IMG/VR virus record: IMGVR_UViG_3300018004_000004
Span: 1 to 64,000 of that record
DNA: 64,000 bases
Direction: 5' to 3' (one strand)
From: a virus
Shown here: piece by piece, positions 49,741-60,200 of the stretch
How the letters are laid out: each line of letters begins with the position of its first letter
Numbering within the stretch: the stretch's first letter is position 1
The notes under the pieces: model-generated
The model's input: only the letters and a program-made list of their open reading frames with translations
Databases searched by the model: none
What the model was told of the DNA's origin: nothing
Translations under genes and position numbers: made by a program

Positions 49741-52395
49741 ATGACAAACAGTATCCTAAGCAAGTATAACGTAGCCAAGGATCAGCTACGCGAGTATCTT
49801 GTTCAGTACCTTGAATCACAGGGCCGCCACATCAAGAGCGGCAAACTGTTCACCTGTTTGAACCCTGAGCATTCAGATGATGATCCCTCCTGCGGTATCG
49901 TTCCTGATTCGCAGGGTCGTTACTTTCATTGCTTCGGCTGCGGTTGCACCGGGGATATCTTTACCGCGGCCTACTTCCTAGAACAGCGGGCGCTATCCGG
50001 CGCCGGCTTCATCCATGACAACCTGAAGTATCTCGCTGACACGTTTGGGGTTGAGGTGCCTATTGAGGAACCAAATCCCGAAGAGCAGTATGAGATGGAT
50101 ACGTATCGCGCTTACCGCGACGCTGCGCAGATCCTTCTCTTCTCGAAGTTTAGCGATCGCGTAGAAGCGAAGCTTGCTGACTACGGCTGGTCGAAAGAGA
50201 CGCGCATGGCACTTGGCGTCGGCTCGGTGGAATCGTATGACAAGTTCATTGAGCGTATGAAGAAACAGCACGGCTGGACAGACGCCTTCATGAAGGAAGT
50301 CGATCTGCACCGTAGGAGTATGTTCAATGAAAACAATCTCGTCTTTACTGTTAAGGATGAGAATGCCAACCCAGTTGGTTTTGCATGTCGCAACCTGTTA
50401 TACGAAGAAGAAGCCAAACAGTACGAATCTGCTAAGGCCAATGTACTGGCTACGACTGCGGAGGATAGCGACGAGCGTAAGCTGGGACTATTGGAACTCA
50501 AACGGCCAGCGAAGTACATAAACTCAATGGAGTATGCTGGTGAAGAAACAGCCATTCGGAATCGAATATACCAGAAGTCGAAAAGACTATTCGGCCTGCA
50601 CAGGGCCCGGAAGTATACTCCTCCGCTGTACGTCTTTGAGGGGTATTCCGATTGCGTCACAGCTGTCAACGCAGGACTACAGAACAGCTGTTCGATTGGG
50701 TCGACGTCGTTCACGCGAGACCATCTCGAACTTATTCTCGGCCTTGGTATCAAGCACATTGTCTTTGTGCTCGACGCTGACGACGCAGGAGAAGCTGGCA
50801 CTGATCGGTTTGTCAAGCTTTTGGAGGAGTCTGTTGGAGGAAACATTGGCCTCCGCGTTGAAATCGTAGCGATGCCGGAAGGCACAGATGATCCCGATAA
50901 CTATATTAGAAAGATGGGCGGTCTCAAAGCTTTTCGTACCTTGGAAAAGGTCGATATTTTTGGCTGGTCATTACATAAAGCCGTCAAGATGGGTGAGGAT
51001 CCGACGTCTCTCGCTGAGAGAATGGTCCCCCTTATCGTCAATGATCAATCAAACTTTGTCCGGCTCCGTAAAGCAGAGCAGCTAGCTAAAGCTACTGGCA
51101 TTGCCCAGGATGTAGTCTGGCGCGAGGTTACAAGGCTAGTTGACAGTGAGGTAGCTCAGGTTAATGAGGAGACTACCCTGCTGGCACAGCAGGCAGCTAA
51201 GCAGCTCCAACTAAAGCCGTTAGAAGCTCTGACGGTATTGTCTACCACTATGGAGAAGATCGAGAAGGCTCAACAGCGTAGGGCTGGTTATAGTGTATCA
51301 GCTACGATGCGCTATCTCGATGAGATCAAGACCATCCAGGAAAGTGACGCTAATATGGTTGAGCTTTCCGTTGGTAATGATTGGCCTCTCTTCAACAAGT
51401 GGATCGGTGGCATTCCGCGGTCGGAGTGCTTTGTTACCATCCCGGGCAAGATGAACCAGGGCAAGTCTTCATTTCTTGCTAACCTGGCGTGGCGCCTGAT
51501 TGATAACAATCCGAACGAATGCATGGTTCTCTACCATACGGTAGATGATTCCCTGCCTATCTTCCTGCCTCGGCTGTGGGGATCCAAGTTCGAGCAGGTT
51601 AGCTACTGTGATGCCAAGCTCAATGACGACGGACATAAGTCCGGCTGGTATTCGAATGACTTCAAGAAGGCTGGCTATGCGTTAGATCGCTGGCCGGAGT
51701 TCCAGGAAGTCTACCAGCAAGCCATGGCTTGGACCCAGGAGAAGATCGAGCGTGAGCTATTCATCCCAGAGGACGTTTCGACACTGGCTGCTTCGCTGCC
51801 GGCTCTGGAGAACCGCATTAAGGCACTACGTCAGAAGTTTCCCGAGCGAAAGCTCGTTGTCATCGGAGACAACTTTCATCTTTATGATTTTCCAGGCTTT
51901 CAGGACGGAGAGGCTAAGACACGCCACATGTCGTCTTTTGTTAAGGGTCTTGCGAACAAGTACCACGCGACCATTATCATGACCATGGAGCTGCCTAAGA
52001 CGTCTCTTCAGCCGGGCGTTCGTCCGCGCGTGCGGAACATCAAAGGTACCGGTGGTATCTCATACGATTCATCCCTAAACATCGGTGTTTACAACGACAT
52101 CAAGGACTTTGGGGATGATGCTACGCTGGTGGATCCGGATCAAGATCACAAGGATCCTATCACCAACGCTCCACCTTATCGTAAGCCTGTCTTGGAACTG
52201 GTATTCGATAAGTCGAAGATCAACTCCTTTGACGGCACGATCTATTACAGATTTGAGCCCCGATCAGGGCGAATGGATGAGTGTAGTCTGGACGACCAGG
52301 CTAAATATCATAAGCTCGCCAATGAATACAAGGCTACCGCCAAGAATACTGACCCTACAATAAGTAGCCAAGCGGCTCACAAAGAACCGTTCTAA
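49741..52395 (+). CDS. primase-helicase (DnaG-DnaB-like fusion)
   Basis: 884 residues. An N-terminal CHC2-type zinc finger (CLNPEHSDDDPSC...FHCFGCGCTGD, about 38-70) is followed by a Toprim module with VFEGYSD (298-304) and VLDADDAGEAG (about 343-353). The RecA-like helicase domain has Walker A PGKMNQGKSS (about 567-576) and a Walker B strand LVVIGDN. The architecture resembles T7 gp4: primer synthesis and 5'-3' unwinding on one chain. AAGGAAA upstream. Pairs with the split polymerase and clamp. Confidence 0.9.
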   Translation: MTNSILSKYNVAKDQLREYLVQYLESQGRHIKSGKLFTCLNPEHSDDDPSCGIVPDSQGRYFHCFGCGCTGDIFTAAYFLEQRALSGAGFIHDNLKYLADTFGVEVPIEEPNPEEQYEMDTYRAYRDAAQILLFSKFSDRVEAKLADYGWSKETRMALGVGSVESYDKFIERMKKQHGWTDAFMKEVDLHRRSMFNENNLVFTVKDENANPVGFACRNLLYEEEAKQYESAKANVLATTAEDSDERKLGLLELKRPAKYINSMEYAGEETAIRNRIYQKSKRLFGLHRARKYTPPLYVFEGYSDCVTAVNAGLQNSCSIGSTSFTRDHLELILGLGIKHIVFVLDADDAGEAGTDRFVKLLEESVGGNIGLRVEIVAMPEGTDDPDNYIRKMGGLKAFRTLEKVDIFGWSLHKAVKMGEDPTSLAERMVPLIVNDQSNFVRLRKAEQLAKATGIAQDVVWREVTRLVDSEVAQVNEETTLLAQQAAKQLQLKPLEALTVLSTTMEKIEKAQQRRAGYSVSATMRYLDEIKTIQESDANMVELSVGNDWPLFNKWIGGIPRSECFVTIPGKMNQGKSSFLANLAWRLIDNNPNECMVLYHTVDDSLPIFLPRLWGSKFEQVSYCDAKLNDDGHKSGWYSNDFKKAGYALDRWPEFQEVYQQAMAWTQEKIERELFIPEDVSTLAASLPALENRIKALRQKFPERKLVVIGDNFHLYDFPGFQDGEAKTRHMSSFVKGLANKYHATIIMTMELPKTSLQPGVRPRVRNIKGTGGISYDSSLNIGVYNDIKDFGDDATLVDPDQDHKDPITNAPPYRKPVLELVFDKSKINSFDGTIYYRFEPRSGRMDECSLDDQAKYHKLANEYKATAKNTDPTISSQAAHKEPF

Positions 52396-52404
52396 TGGTA
52401 TAAT
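52396..52404 (+). promoter_or_regulatory. extended -10 promoter-like site
   Basis: TGG followed by TATAAT (52399-52404), in the 24 bp gap after the primase-helicase. No convincing -35. Could drive the zinc-protein genes downstream. Confidence 0.4.
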
Positions 52405-52419
52405 GAGGTAGGTGGCAAT

Positions 52420-52683
52420 ATGACCGGCGACGAAATGGAAATCATTCACCCCGAAACGGGGAAGAACAAAGGGTTTGTGGACTCTGAAAACAAAGTCCAC
52501 GAAGCGCACGAATGTGAGTTTCACGGCGACCATTCAAAAGGTCTGGACGTGGACGACAAGTGCGTAATATGTGGAAAGACTCTGGGCGATTTTATCGCTG
52601 AGGACTTCGATCCCACGAGGGTCCATATCCCCATAATCATCGATCCCGAGGAGGACGATAATCATGAGCAACAGTCCAAGTAA
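52420..52683 (+). CDS. small acidic zinc-like protein
   Basis: 87 residues. HECEFHGDH and CVIC form a possible zinc site; the tail is very acidic (DPEEDDNHE). AGGTGG SD upstream. Overlaps the next gene by 20 bp. Function unknown. Confidence 0.55.
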   Translation: MTGDEMEIIHPETGKNKGFVDSENKVHEAHECEFHGDHSKGLDVDDKCVICGKTLGDFIAEDFDPTRVHIPIIIDPEEDDNHEQQSK

Positions 52684-53125
52684 CGCTGCTGCGCGAATAC
52701 AAGCCCAGCAACGAGCGATGGCAGGCAAAGATGTTGTCTGCGAACGTTGTGGTGGATCTCACTTCTATGAAGTGCAGGTTACCAAGTATCTAGCTGGAGG
52801 GTCCGGTTCTGTTGAAATCCTGGCAGATCCAAATGAACAAGTGTTCCCTCTTTTGATCTGCCCGTGTGGTTTCCCGACGCTTCCCAAGCCGGCAGTTGGT
52901 CGCCGTGCTGGTGGCATCTACGAGACTTCACACAAGCTGATGCGTGACTCCGTCACGAAGGCTCAGGCCTATCTGAATAGTCAGACCACGAACGCTGTCA
53001 AGGGTGAAGTGCTCGAGTCTGCTGCTGGCAAGTTCGTCGAGACCCGCGTCGAGGACGTCACGAAGCGCGTGGATAAGATCGAAAGCGATCTTTACAGCAA
53101 GGCCAATGCAAAAACAGGAAGTTAA
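52664..53125 (+). CDS. phage zinc-ribbon protein
   Basis: 153 residues. CERCGG near residue 26 and LICPCGFP near 65 form a four-Cys zinc ribbon around a beta insert (FYEVQVTKYLAGGSG). The C terminus is a helical region (VEDVTKRVDKIESDL), likely coiled coil. Seen in structural or assembly proteins of some phages, but unassigned here. Confidence 0.6.
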   Translation: MSNSPSNAAARIQAQQRAMAGKDVVCERCGGSHFYEVQVTKYLAGGSGSVEILADPNEQVFPLLICPCGFPTLPKPAVGRRAGGIYETSHKLMRDSVTKAQAYLNSQTTNAVKGEVLESAAGKFVETRVEDVTKRVDKIESDLYSKANAKTGS

Positions 53126-53573
53126 TCTCAACCCACTCCTGGCCGGTCGGAAGATCGACCAGGAGTTTCTGTCTCAACTCGAGGTGACGGATGAGCGTCA
53201 ATATCCTATGCCCGGCGCGATCTGCAAGAACCCGGGAGATCTTCGTATCAATCTGGCTTCCACGGTTGCGAAACCGAGTAATGAACTCGTGCTTGCAGAG
53301 CATCTCGCAACTATCCGTCACAAAGCATCCGGCCGTGTATTCATCGTTTACCGGGACACAGTCGATGCCCTTTTCCTTGAGAGTCAAGACATAAAGAAAT
53401 ATCCTAAGTGGTTGATGGACGACCCGCGCAAGCAAAATGAGAGGTCGATTCGCATCAATGAGATGTTAAGGGCTCCCGCAGACAAGTATGATCGTGCTTG
53501 GCTTGGCGGGGACCTCGATGACAAAACATACGATACCTTAGCTTACTTCTTGTACCAACTTAGAACAAGCTAA
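53106..53573 (+). CDS. hypothetical protein
   Basis: 155 residues from ATG 53106, overlapping 20 bp. Mixed alpha/beta with HKASGRVFIVYRDTVDALFL and DDKTYDTLAYFLYQLR. No motif recognised. Precedes the metallophosphoesterase. Confidence 0.55.
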   Translation: MQKQEVNLNPLLAGRKIDQEFLSQLEVTDERQYPMPGAICKNPGDLRINLASTVAKPSNELVLAEHLATIRHKASGRVFIVYRDTVDALFLESQDIKKYPKWLMDDPRKQNERSIRINEMLRAPADKYDRAWLGGDLDDKTYDTLAYFLYQLRTS

Positions 53574-53584
53574 GAGGAGGCTAC

Positions 53585-54868
53585 ATGTCGAAAGGCATGA
53601 ATAAGGACGAAGCTATCTTCAACCTAAAGCAGAACTGGGATGAAATGCATCCCAAGACTAAGAAGGACCTGGTATATTCCCTACTGGGCCATCGAATGAA
53701 GTTCACGGAGATCGCAGAAAAGGTCGGCCGTTCGGTTGAAGAAGTGAAGGAAGCGTGGAAGGGAATCATAGTCGAGGTTGCTCCTCCGGAACCTCAGACT
53801 AACTCCGTCCTCCCAGAGGATTGTGGCAGTTCACATACCTATCAAGGCATGGTGGCGCCAACCTGTTGTGGTGGATCTGGTTGTAAGAAGTGCTGGGATA
53901 TCTTCAGCACGGTGAACAACATGGATACAAGTGTTGTGAGCCCTAAAGTGGTTGAAGTATCTCCCATGAAGACGATGTACGCCAAGAACTTTGATGAGAT
54001 CCTGGCGGAGTATCGTGATTGGGTAGGCTGGCATAGCTGGCCGGCCGGCACTGAAACAGGTAAGGGCCCTGGGAATCCTGATTACCTAGAAGGTTTGATC
54101 GTTAGCGACATCCATGCTCCATTCCACGATGAAGCTCGCTTCGATAAGATGATCGCTGACACCGCTGGCAAGGTAGATATCTGCATCCTCGCTGGTGACG
54201 GCCCTGATTATCATAACTACAGCAAGTACATGAAGTATGGGCAGCACTTCTCTGTTCGAGAAGAGCACAAGGCCTTCTTGCTGATTCTCAAGAAGCTTTC
54301 TGCAGCTTATCCCGAAGTCATTATGATGCCCGGGAACCATGATGAGCGCACTCGAAAGAAGTTCGCTCAGCTATTGCCCGCGGATCTCTATCAGAGTCTA
54401 TTGGACTTCCATGGACCTGATGCTTTTGACTTCGCCGAGCTGCAAACCAAGCAGTTTGAGAACATAGTCATTCCTGAAGTGCCTACGGATGGCTTCGCCG
54501 AGTATCGATTCGTCTATCAGTGTGGCGATATCGTCATCGGTCATCCAGAACTCTACTCGCGCATTCCCAACAAGAGTGTCGGTGGGTTCATTGATTGGGT
54601 CTACAAGAAAGCTATCCCAGTAGGCCTGGTTCATCTTCCCGTCTCTGCGGCCGTAATGGGTCATACCCACATGGCTGGCAAGACCTGGAACGATTATCAG
54701 GTTATTGGCATTGAGAATGGCTGTATGTGTCTGACTCCAGACTATGACGCTGGTCCCAAGCTTGCCGGGGCGCCACGTCCTTTGACCCGCGGTTACACCT
54801 TGTTCCGTACGAACAAGAAGACGGGTCTCACCGCAACGAATGACATCAACTTCGTTGAGGTTGCATAA
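53585..54868 (+). CDS. metallophosphoesterase with N-terminal HTH-like and zinc segments
   Basis: 427 residues, GAGGAGG SD. The calcineurin-like core is complete: SDIHAPFHD (Asp175, His177), LAGDGPDY, PGNHDER (about 249-255), GHPE and GHTHMAG (about 359). Unusually, residues 35-60 (MKFTEIAEKVGRSVEEVKEAW) look like a helix-turn-helix, followed by CCGGSGCKKC zinc-type Cys. This suggests a DNA-targeted nuclease or phosphodiesterase rather than a soluble phosphatase, but the substrate is unknown. Confidence 0.8.
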   Translation: MSKGMNKDEAIFNLKQNWDEMHPKTKKDLVYSLLGHRMKFTEIAEKVGRSVEEVKEAWKGIIVEVAPPEPQTNSVLPEDCGSSHTYQGMVAPTCCGGSGCKKCWDIFSTVNNMDTSVVSPKVVEVSPMKTMYAKNFDEILAEYRDWVGWHSWPAGTETGKGPGNPDYLEGLIVSDIHAPFHDEARFDKMIADTAGKVDICILAGDGPDYHNYSKYMKYGQHFSVREEHKAFLLILKKLSAAYPEVIMMPGNHDERTRKKFAQLLPADLYQSLLDFHGPDAFDFAELQTKQFENIVIPEVPTDGFAEYRFVYQCGDIVIGHPELYSRIPNKSVGGFIDWVYKKAIPVGLVHLPVSAAVMGHTHMAGKTWNDYQVIGIENGCMCLTPDYDAGPKLAGAPRPLTRGYTLFRTNKKTGLTATNDINFVEVA

Positions 54869-54882
54869 CTTGTAAGCCGGGA

Positions 54883-54916
54883 GAGGGTAGACTTCCTATA
54901 TCGGAGCTCTGCCCTC
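54883..54916 (+). terminator. weak hairpin in the gap after the metallophosphoesterase
   Basis: GAGGGTAGA (54883-54891) pairs with TCTGCCCTC (54908-54916), 9 bp with one T.G, loop 16 nt, followed by CTTCCC. No T run. Possible terminator or processing site, low confidence. Confidence 0.3.
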
Positions 54917-54938
54917 CTTCCCAATAGTCTCTCTTCTG

Positions 54939-54947
54939 TGGTATACT
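54939..54947 (+). promoter_or_regulatory. extended -10 promoter-like site
   Basis: TGGTATACT at 54939-54947 in a 102 bp gap, 24 bp before the next gene. Same TGnTATACT core as the sites at 49716 and 61268. A -35 is not evident. Confidence 0.45.
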
Positions 54948-54970
54948 AGGTATAAGAATGTGAGGGGCTT

Positions 54971-55786
54971 ATGTCTTTAGTTAGGCCAAAGATGTCAGAA
55001 TGGTTGGAATGGGATCTTATTGAACAGAGTCCTCTCAATCTAACATATTGGTGGATGGCATTCAGCTGTTTTGATTGTATTCATCAAGGTAAGCGGGTAA
55101 TGTTTCTGCTCCCGCGGCTGTCGCTGGTTGACTACATAAATAAAGAGATAGCCAGGCCGAAAGGTCAAAAGAAACTGCACTGTAATAAAGTGCCTGGTCT
55201 TCGTAATGGTAAGACTTACGTACGAGCATGGGGATACAGTATTAATCCCTTTGATATCGATGGACGTATTGTAGTACCATTCACTGAGGACATGGAGGAT
55301 TGCTACCAGAAGTGTAAGGCGATGCTCGGTAACGATCCTATGGATGAAACCTGGCTGGGAGACACTGGAGAGAAGGTAGCTCGTGTTTACTTCTCTAAGA
55401 ACCTAAAGCTTCAAGTCTCCAAGAAAGACCCTACTCTTGATCAAGAGTATAAAGGACATGATTTTTATGTTGAGGATTCAAAGTGGGGTATCATCCAGGC
55501 CAAGTGCCGCGCGGAAGATCAATCTTATGTGCTTTCAGTAAACGGTGGTCCCACTAAGTTACCTTCAAAGGTAGCTACTGTTGTTGATTCGCAAGGCGAC
55601 ATGATACCAATGATCTTCTTGCAAATGTACGAACGAAATAAAGAAGGGATCAGTTCCAAAGGAAAGAAACATGACGGAAAAAAGAATCATAATGCCGGGG
55701 GATCCGGAGTGGAACACACAGTTGTCACCGGATCAGGAATACTCGACCCAGTCGCAGCAGATTATGCCGTCGCAAAAGCTGCCTGA
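54971..55786 (+). CDS. hypothetical protein with Cys/Trp features
   Basis: 271 residues. Trp-rich N terminus (EWLEWDLIEQSPLNLTYWWM), CFDCIHQGKRVMFLLPR near 33-49, and mixed alpha/beta after. The last about 38 residues overlap the next gene in another frame and are Gly/His/Ala rich. No recognised enzyme motif. Confidence 0.55.
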   Translation: MSLVRPKMSEWLEWDLIEQSPLNLTYWWMAFSCFDCIHQGKRVMFLLPRLSLVDYINKEIARPKGQKKLHCNKVPGLRNGKTYVRAWGYSINPFDIDGRIVVPFTEDMEDCYQKCKAMLGNDPMDETWLGDTGEKVARVYFSKNLKLQVSKKDPTLDQEYKGHDFYVEDSKWGIIQAKCRAEDQSYVLSVNGGPTKLPSKVATVVDSQGDMIPMIFLQMYERNKEGISSKGKKHDGKKNHNAGGSGVEHTVVTGSGILDPVAADYAVAKAA

Positions 55787-56297
55787 TGAAGTCTTAGAGG
55801 CGGCATTCCAAGAGGCTGTGCAAGAAGTAAAAGAAAAGCTTGAAGTAGCACAAGAAGCACCGCCGGAAGCCCCTACGCCAGGGCCCCCGACGGCCAGTTA
55901 TCGGTTCCACCGGCCGGCAAGGCAGAAATCCTTTTCGATTCCTGTGCCGAAGGCCATAGACGCTACTCTATTGGAGGACTTGCCGCGGAGATGGGAACGC
56001 CAGTGCTACGTGGGCGATGTGGAATACGTATCGGTAGAAGGTAGTGAGTTCAAGATGCGTGTTCGTCGCCCAGGATTTAAGAAGGGTGAGCATATCACCC
56101 TGGATTCAATGACGTTTTACCCTGGGATAGGAGCGCTGTATGGATTCGCCGAAGGAAAGCGTGGATCGTTTGCTGTCCGTCCGGACCAGGTTAGCTTTCA
56201 GATGCCTGAGAACCCTCCAGTGGCGCCGGAAGTGGCGAGCGTACAAGAAAAAGAGGTGAGCGATGCAACCGTGGATGGACAAGACCCTCAAGTATAA
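55671..56297 (+). CDS. hypothetical protein with SH3-like domain
   Basis: 208 residues, AAAGGAA SD. A helix (LPDEVLEAAFQEAVQEVKEKL) and Pro-rich linker precede a beta domain (WERQCYVGDVEYVSVEG, FKMRVRRPGFKKGEHITLDS). Overlaps the previous gene by 116 bp and the next by 35 bp. Function unknown. Confidence 0.55.
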   Translation: MTEKRIIMPGDPEWNTQLSPDQEYSTQSQQIMPSQKLPDEVLEAAFQEAVQEVKEKLEVAQEAPPEAPTPGPPTASYRFHRPARQKSFSIPVPKAIDATLLEDLPRRWERQCYVGDVEYVSVEGSEFKMRVRRPGFKKGEHITLDSMTFYPGIGALYGFAEGKRGSFAVRPDQVSFQMPENPPVAPEVASVQEKEVSDATVDGQDPQV

Positions 56298-56967
56298 CCA
56301 ACATGGCCGGCCAATAACTGATAACCCGAAGGACAAGCTCTACGTCGTTAGTTCTGACGTGGATGGTGTTCTATGCAACTGGGTGACCGGGTTCTTGGGA
56401 GTCTTCAACGAACTGAATGGCACTCAGCTGACTGAAGATCAGTGGGTGAATGATGAGCCCTGGAAGGCTGACAATCCAATCATGACGAAGGAGCAGTTCG
56501 AGACTGCCTTCGATGCTATGCTTAAGATCCCGGAGTTCTATTTGAACCTCGAGCCTTATCATAACGTAGACTTCGTCGCTATTAACAACGATTTGGACGA
56601 TGCATTGTACAACATGTACGCTGTCACCGTCCGTGTTAATCTCCTAGCCAAGGAGGGTATTCAGGATACCACTCAGCTCCTTTCGCGTTGGATTCGCAAC
56701 CAAGGAGTGCCCCTGATTACCGGCTGCAACGCCGGCGGAGACGACCGTCCTGCCCTCCTTGAGCAGCTGGGAGTGGATTACCACTTGGATGATTTCCACA
56801 AGCAAGTGAAGGAGATCAACAAGCACGGCAAGACCAAGGCCTATCTTATGGACCGGCCGTGGAATAGGCAGTACACGGAACTCGATGATGTGCGCTGCAC
56901 ATCGTTCGATGATTTCCTGATGAAGACCATATTCGCAGATAGAGAGGTAGAAGCACGGAGTGAGTAA
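56263..56967 (+). CDS. HAD-like 5'(3')-deoxyribonucleotidase
   Basis: 234 residues, GAGGTG SD. SSDVDGVLCNW (30-40) carries the HAD DxDGV nucleophile. A cap-like helical insert follows, then a strand with VTVR (motif II-like) and YLMDRPWNRQY, typical of NT5C-type phage nucleotidases. Dephosphorylates dNMPs and could balance pools or destroy host nucleotides. Ends DREVEARSE. TAATG to the next gene. Confidence 0.75.
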   Translation: MQPWMDKTLKYNQHGRPITDNPKDKLYVVSSDVDGVLCNWVTGFLGVFNELNGTQLTEDQWVNDEPWKADNPIMTKEQFETAFDAMLKIPEFYLNLEPYHNVDFVAINNDLDDALYNMYAVTVRVNLLAKEGIQDTTQLLSRWIRNQGVPLITGCNAGGDDRPALLEQLGVDYHLDDFHKQVKEINKHGKTKAYLMDRPWNRQYTELDDVRCTSFDDFLMKTIFADREVEARSE

Positions 56968-57269
56968 TGCTACCAGCTCAGCTGATAGTGGACGTGTTTA
57001 GTTGTTTGGCTGACCTCCTGATTGTGGTATTCTTTATCATAGAGCTGCGGGATAGCTTCGCGCACGCTCGAGAAGAAAGGATTCGACATAAGGAAGCCAA
57101 GGAACAGTCGAAGAAGATGATTGAAGTGCTGGAAGCGCTTCATAAAGTCTTGGCCGCTAAGGCCGAGCAAGAAATAGAAGTACTAGAAGATGTGCATGCT
57201 GAGCTGAGTGAGATCAATGATCAGCAACAGGAAATGCTCAGCGAAGAACCAGACGCAACCCCCGCCTAA
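56967..57269 (+). CDS. membrane-anchored coiled-coil protein
   Basis: 100 residues, TAATG start. A hydrophobic N-terminal segment (IVDVFSCLADLLIVVFFIIEL, about 7-27) is followed by long charged heptads to residue 95. Could be an inner-membrane anchored scaffold or lysis-related protein; no spanin features seen. Confidence 0.6.
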   Translation: MLPAQLIVDVFSCLADLLIVVFFIIELRDSFAHAREERIRHKEAKEQSKKMIEVLEALHKVLAAKAEQEIEVLEDVHAELSEINDQQQEMLSEEPDATPA

Positions 57270-60200
57270 AAGGAGGTCCTCGTGGCCGACAAACCAAAGA
57301 AACTACAAACCTATTGCATCCAGGCCAAACTGAACTTGATGGTCTCAATCGAGGTCTCGGCTCACGACCTGGATGAAGCTCTCGCTATGTCGAAGGAGAA
57401 AGAAGTATCCGACTTCGTCGACATTCACGGCGACTACATTGATGGCAACATGCGCGTCACTGGTGTTTACATAGCAGATTGGGATTTGGGGAAATAAGGA
57501 GGAACCGTGGCCCTAACACGAGAACAGGTTTTCAAGATCATCGATACCGAGCGGCAATATCAAGACAACTTGTGGCCGCCACACGATGGTCACAAGAACT
57601 CAGAGCATTGTCTAGCTCTGGCTCAGTGCTATGTGCGCAAGGCTGAAGATGCGTGGCTCAATGCCCGCGACGAAGTCTCCACATGGCAGCAACTGGCTAA
57701 GCTCGCCGCTATTATCACGCGCGCTCTGGAAGTTGGCAACGAAACCGAGGCGCTCCTAAACGGATTGCGCTAAGAACATGGAAAGAAAGACGTTCGAAAA
57801 GAAAGATGGAACTCCTGTGCTGATGCAGGATCTGAAGCTCGGTGACATCTTTCACTGCATAGACCCAACGGAAGATCAGACCTGGGTCATGGCAACTGGA
57901 ACTCCTTATGTCGTCATGCAGGATGCTGTTGGTGACGTCTGGGGTATTCCGGTCGAGAAAGCACCGGAGTAATCATGGCTTACCTTACTTACACAGGTCA
58001 GAAAGTCACCCCAGAAGGTGGCGTTCCGATCCTGGAAGACATTGCCTGGCAGCTCCTGCACGTTTGCCGATATGCAGGAGCATGCCGCGTCAACTACACT
58101 GTCGGAATCCACTCTATGTTGGTGGCCGACTTTGTAGCACACACTCACCCTGAGCTCGAGTTCCCTGCGCTAATGCATGATGGGACCGAGTCTTGTGTGG
58201 GTGACATACCTAAACCCTTTAAATCCCAGGAGATGCGGCAGATAGAAGACATTCTGGGAGATAGGATTTGGGAGCAGTTCGGATTGCCACAGCTTGATGA
58301 AGCAGCTCATGTCATCATCAAGCGTGCAGATATTCGAGCACTCTGTGCAGAAGCCGCCTTAATAGGCCCTCCGGGGCTCGTAGAGGACGGAACGAAGAAC
58401 GGCTGGTATGAACATAGGCCGGAAGACGTAGAGAAGCTCAAAGGCTATCTCTCCAAGTATGGAGTTCATGCTTGGGGGATTCAAGAAGGAGACCTCGCCC
58501 AGTGGGATTTCACTGCCCGCGCGCGAGCCTGCCTCGAGTATAATAAGACCCATGCGGTATCTAAGAAAGGGGAGTATCATCCCAAAGTTGTCTACACTAA
58601 AGTCGCCTAATATGGTCTTAGGCATCACAGGGCATCGGCCTAATAAACTAGGTGGATACAACGATGCAACGAATCGATCGACAGCTATCAAAGCTGTCCT
58701 GAGAATGCTTTATGCTCAAGGACAGCCTAACTGTGTCGTTTCGGGCATGGCCCTGGGTGTCGACCAGTGGGCTGCGGAAGTAGCCCTCGAGATGGGAATC
58801 AAAGTTCTTGCGTTGATCCCTTGCGCAGGCCAGGATGCTATGTGGCCTGAGGAATCCAAGAAGAAGTACGCTGAGCTGCTAGCTCGTATTGCGCAGGCCA
58901 ACGGGTCTGTTGAATACGTGAGCACTCAGTCGTACAAACCTGAACTTCAGCAGATGCAGAAGCGCAATCAAGCGATTGTAGACTACTCTACGCACATATT
59001 CGCTGTCTGGGATAGGTCTTGGGGTGGAACAGGGAGTTGTGTACGTCTGGCTAAGAAGGCCTCCAGGCCAATAACTATCCTCCATCCCACCACTATGGGG
59101 CTGGTCACTCTTGAGCCACCCGATTATAAGGAGCCGGAGGTTTAACATGACAAAACCAGATCCTCTTTGGGTCCATGGACAATGTGATAGGATACTCTAC
59201 ACCCTCATTCGATGGGCGTGGAACTATCATAAAGGTAAGGTGTCCGCCACAGGCAAGTATTTGACGAAACCTGGGGAGTTGGGCCCGTCGCCACAAGAGA
59301 TAGATAAACCTACACGCTATGCTAATGAAATAGCTTGGCGCAAAGATGATCTGGAATGTCTTACGAAGATACTGGAAGCTAAAGTGCCTGACTGGCCTGT
59401 GACATGGGATTTCCGTACTAATCTTCCTCGGTGGAGGAACGGTATTATAACCAAAGATGGCGCTAGAGTGGTTACCATGGACCTATACTTCCAGAATCTG
59501 GTGGAGATCATTCGGCTGTTGGAGGCAATGAGAGATGGCAAAACAAAAGAAAGCAGAGAAGACCTCGCTGGTATTGACCTCTCCAAATACTAAGCGCATT
59601 CTGGGCTTGGATTTGAGCTTGACTGGCACCGGGTGGGTCCTGTGGACATCGGATTACACCTGGGATTCTGGTCTCATCGACACTGATGGGATGTCCGATC
59701 TGACTCGTATGGATCACATCCTAACGGAGATCTCGAATAAGATCCCTGTCAATGAACTCAAGCAGAGTGATACTCTGGTTGTCATGGAGGACTTCTCCTT
59801 CGCAAGTAAAGGAGCGTCTCTGTTTCAGATCGCCGGCCTGGGCTTCCTCATCCGTCATTGGTTGTGGAAGCACGACGTTCAGTTCGTTCTCGTGCCGCCT
59901 ACAGTACTGAAGAAGTTCGTTGGTGGCGCCGGCAACATAGACAAGAACCTCATGCTCCTGAAGACCTACAAGCTCTGGGGTCAGGAGTTCAGTGACGACA
60001 ACATCTGTGATGCGTACGGTCTGTCTCGTATCGGCCGCGCGCTCCTGTCCTGGGATAACGATCTTACGGCTTATCAGCACGATGCTCTTAAGCAGCTAGG
60101 GAAGAGTAAAGAGTAAGGTACAGCATCCTAAATGGGGATTTAGGATACTAAATGCCAAATACAATCAGCATTGATAGGGCTCACTATGCGTCTAACTGGG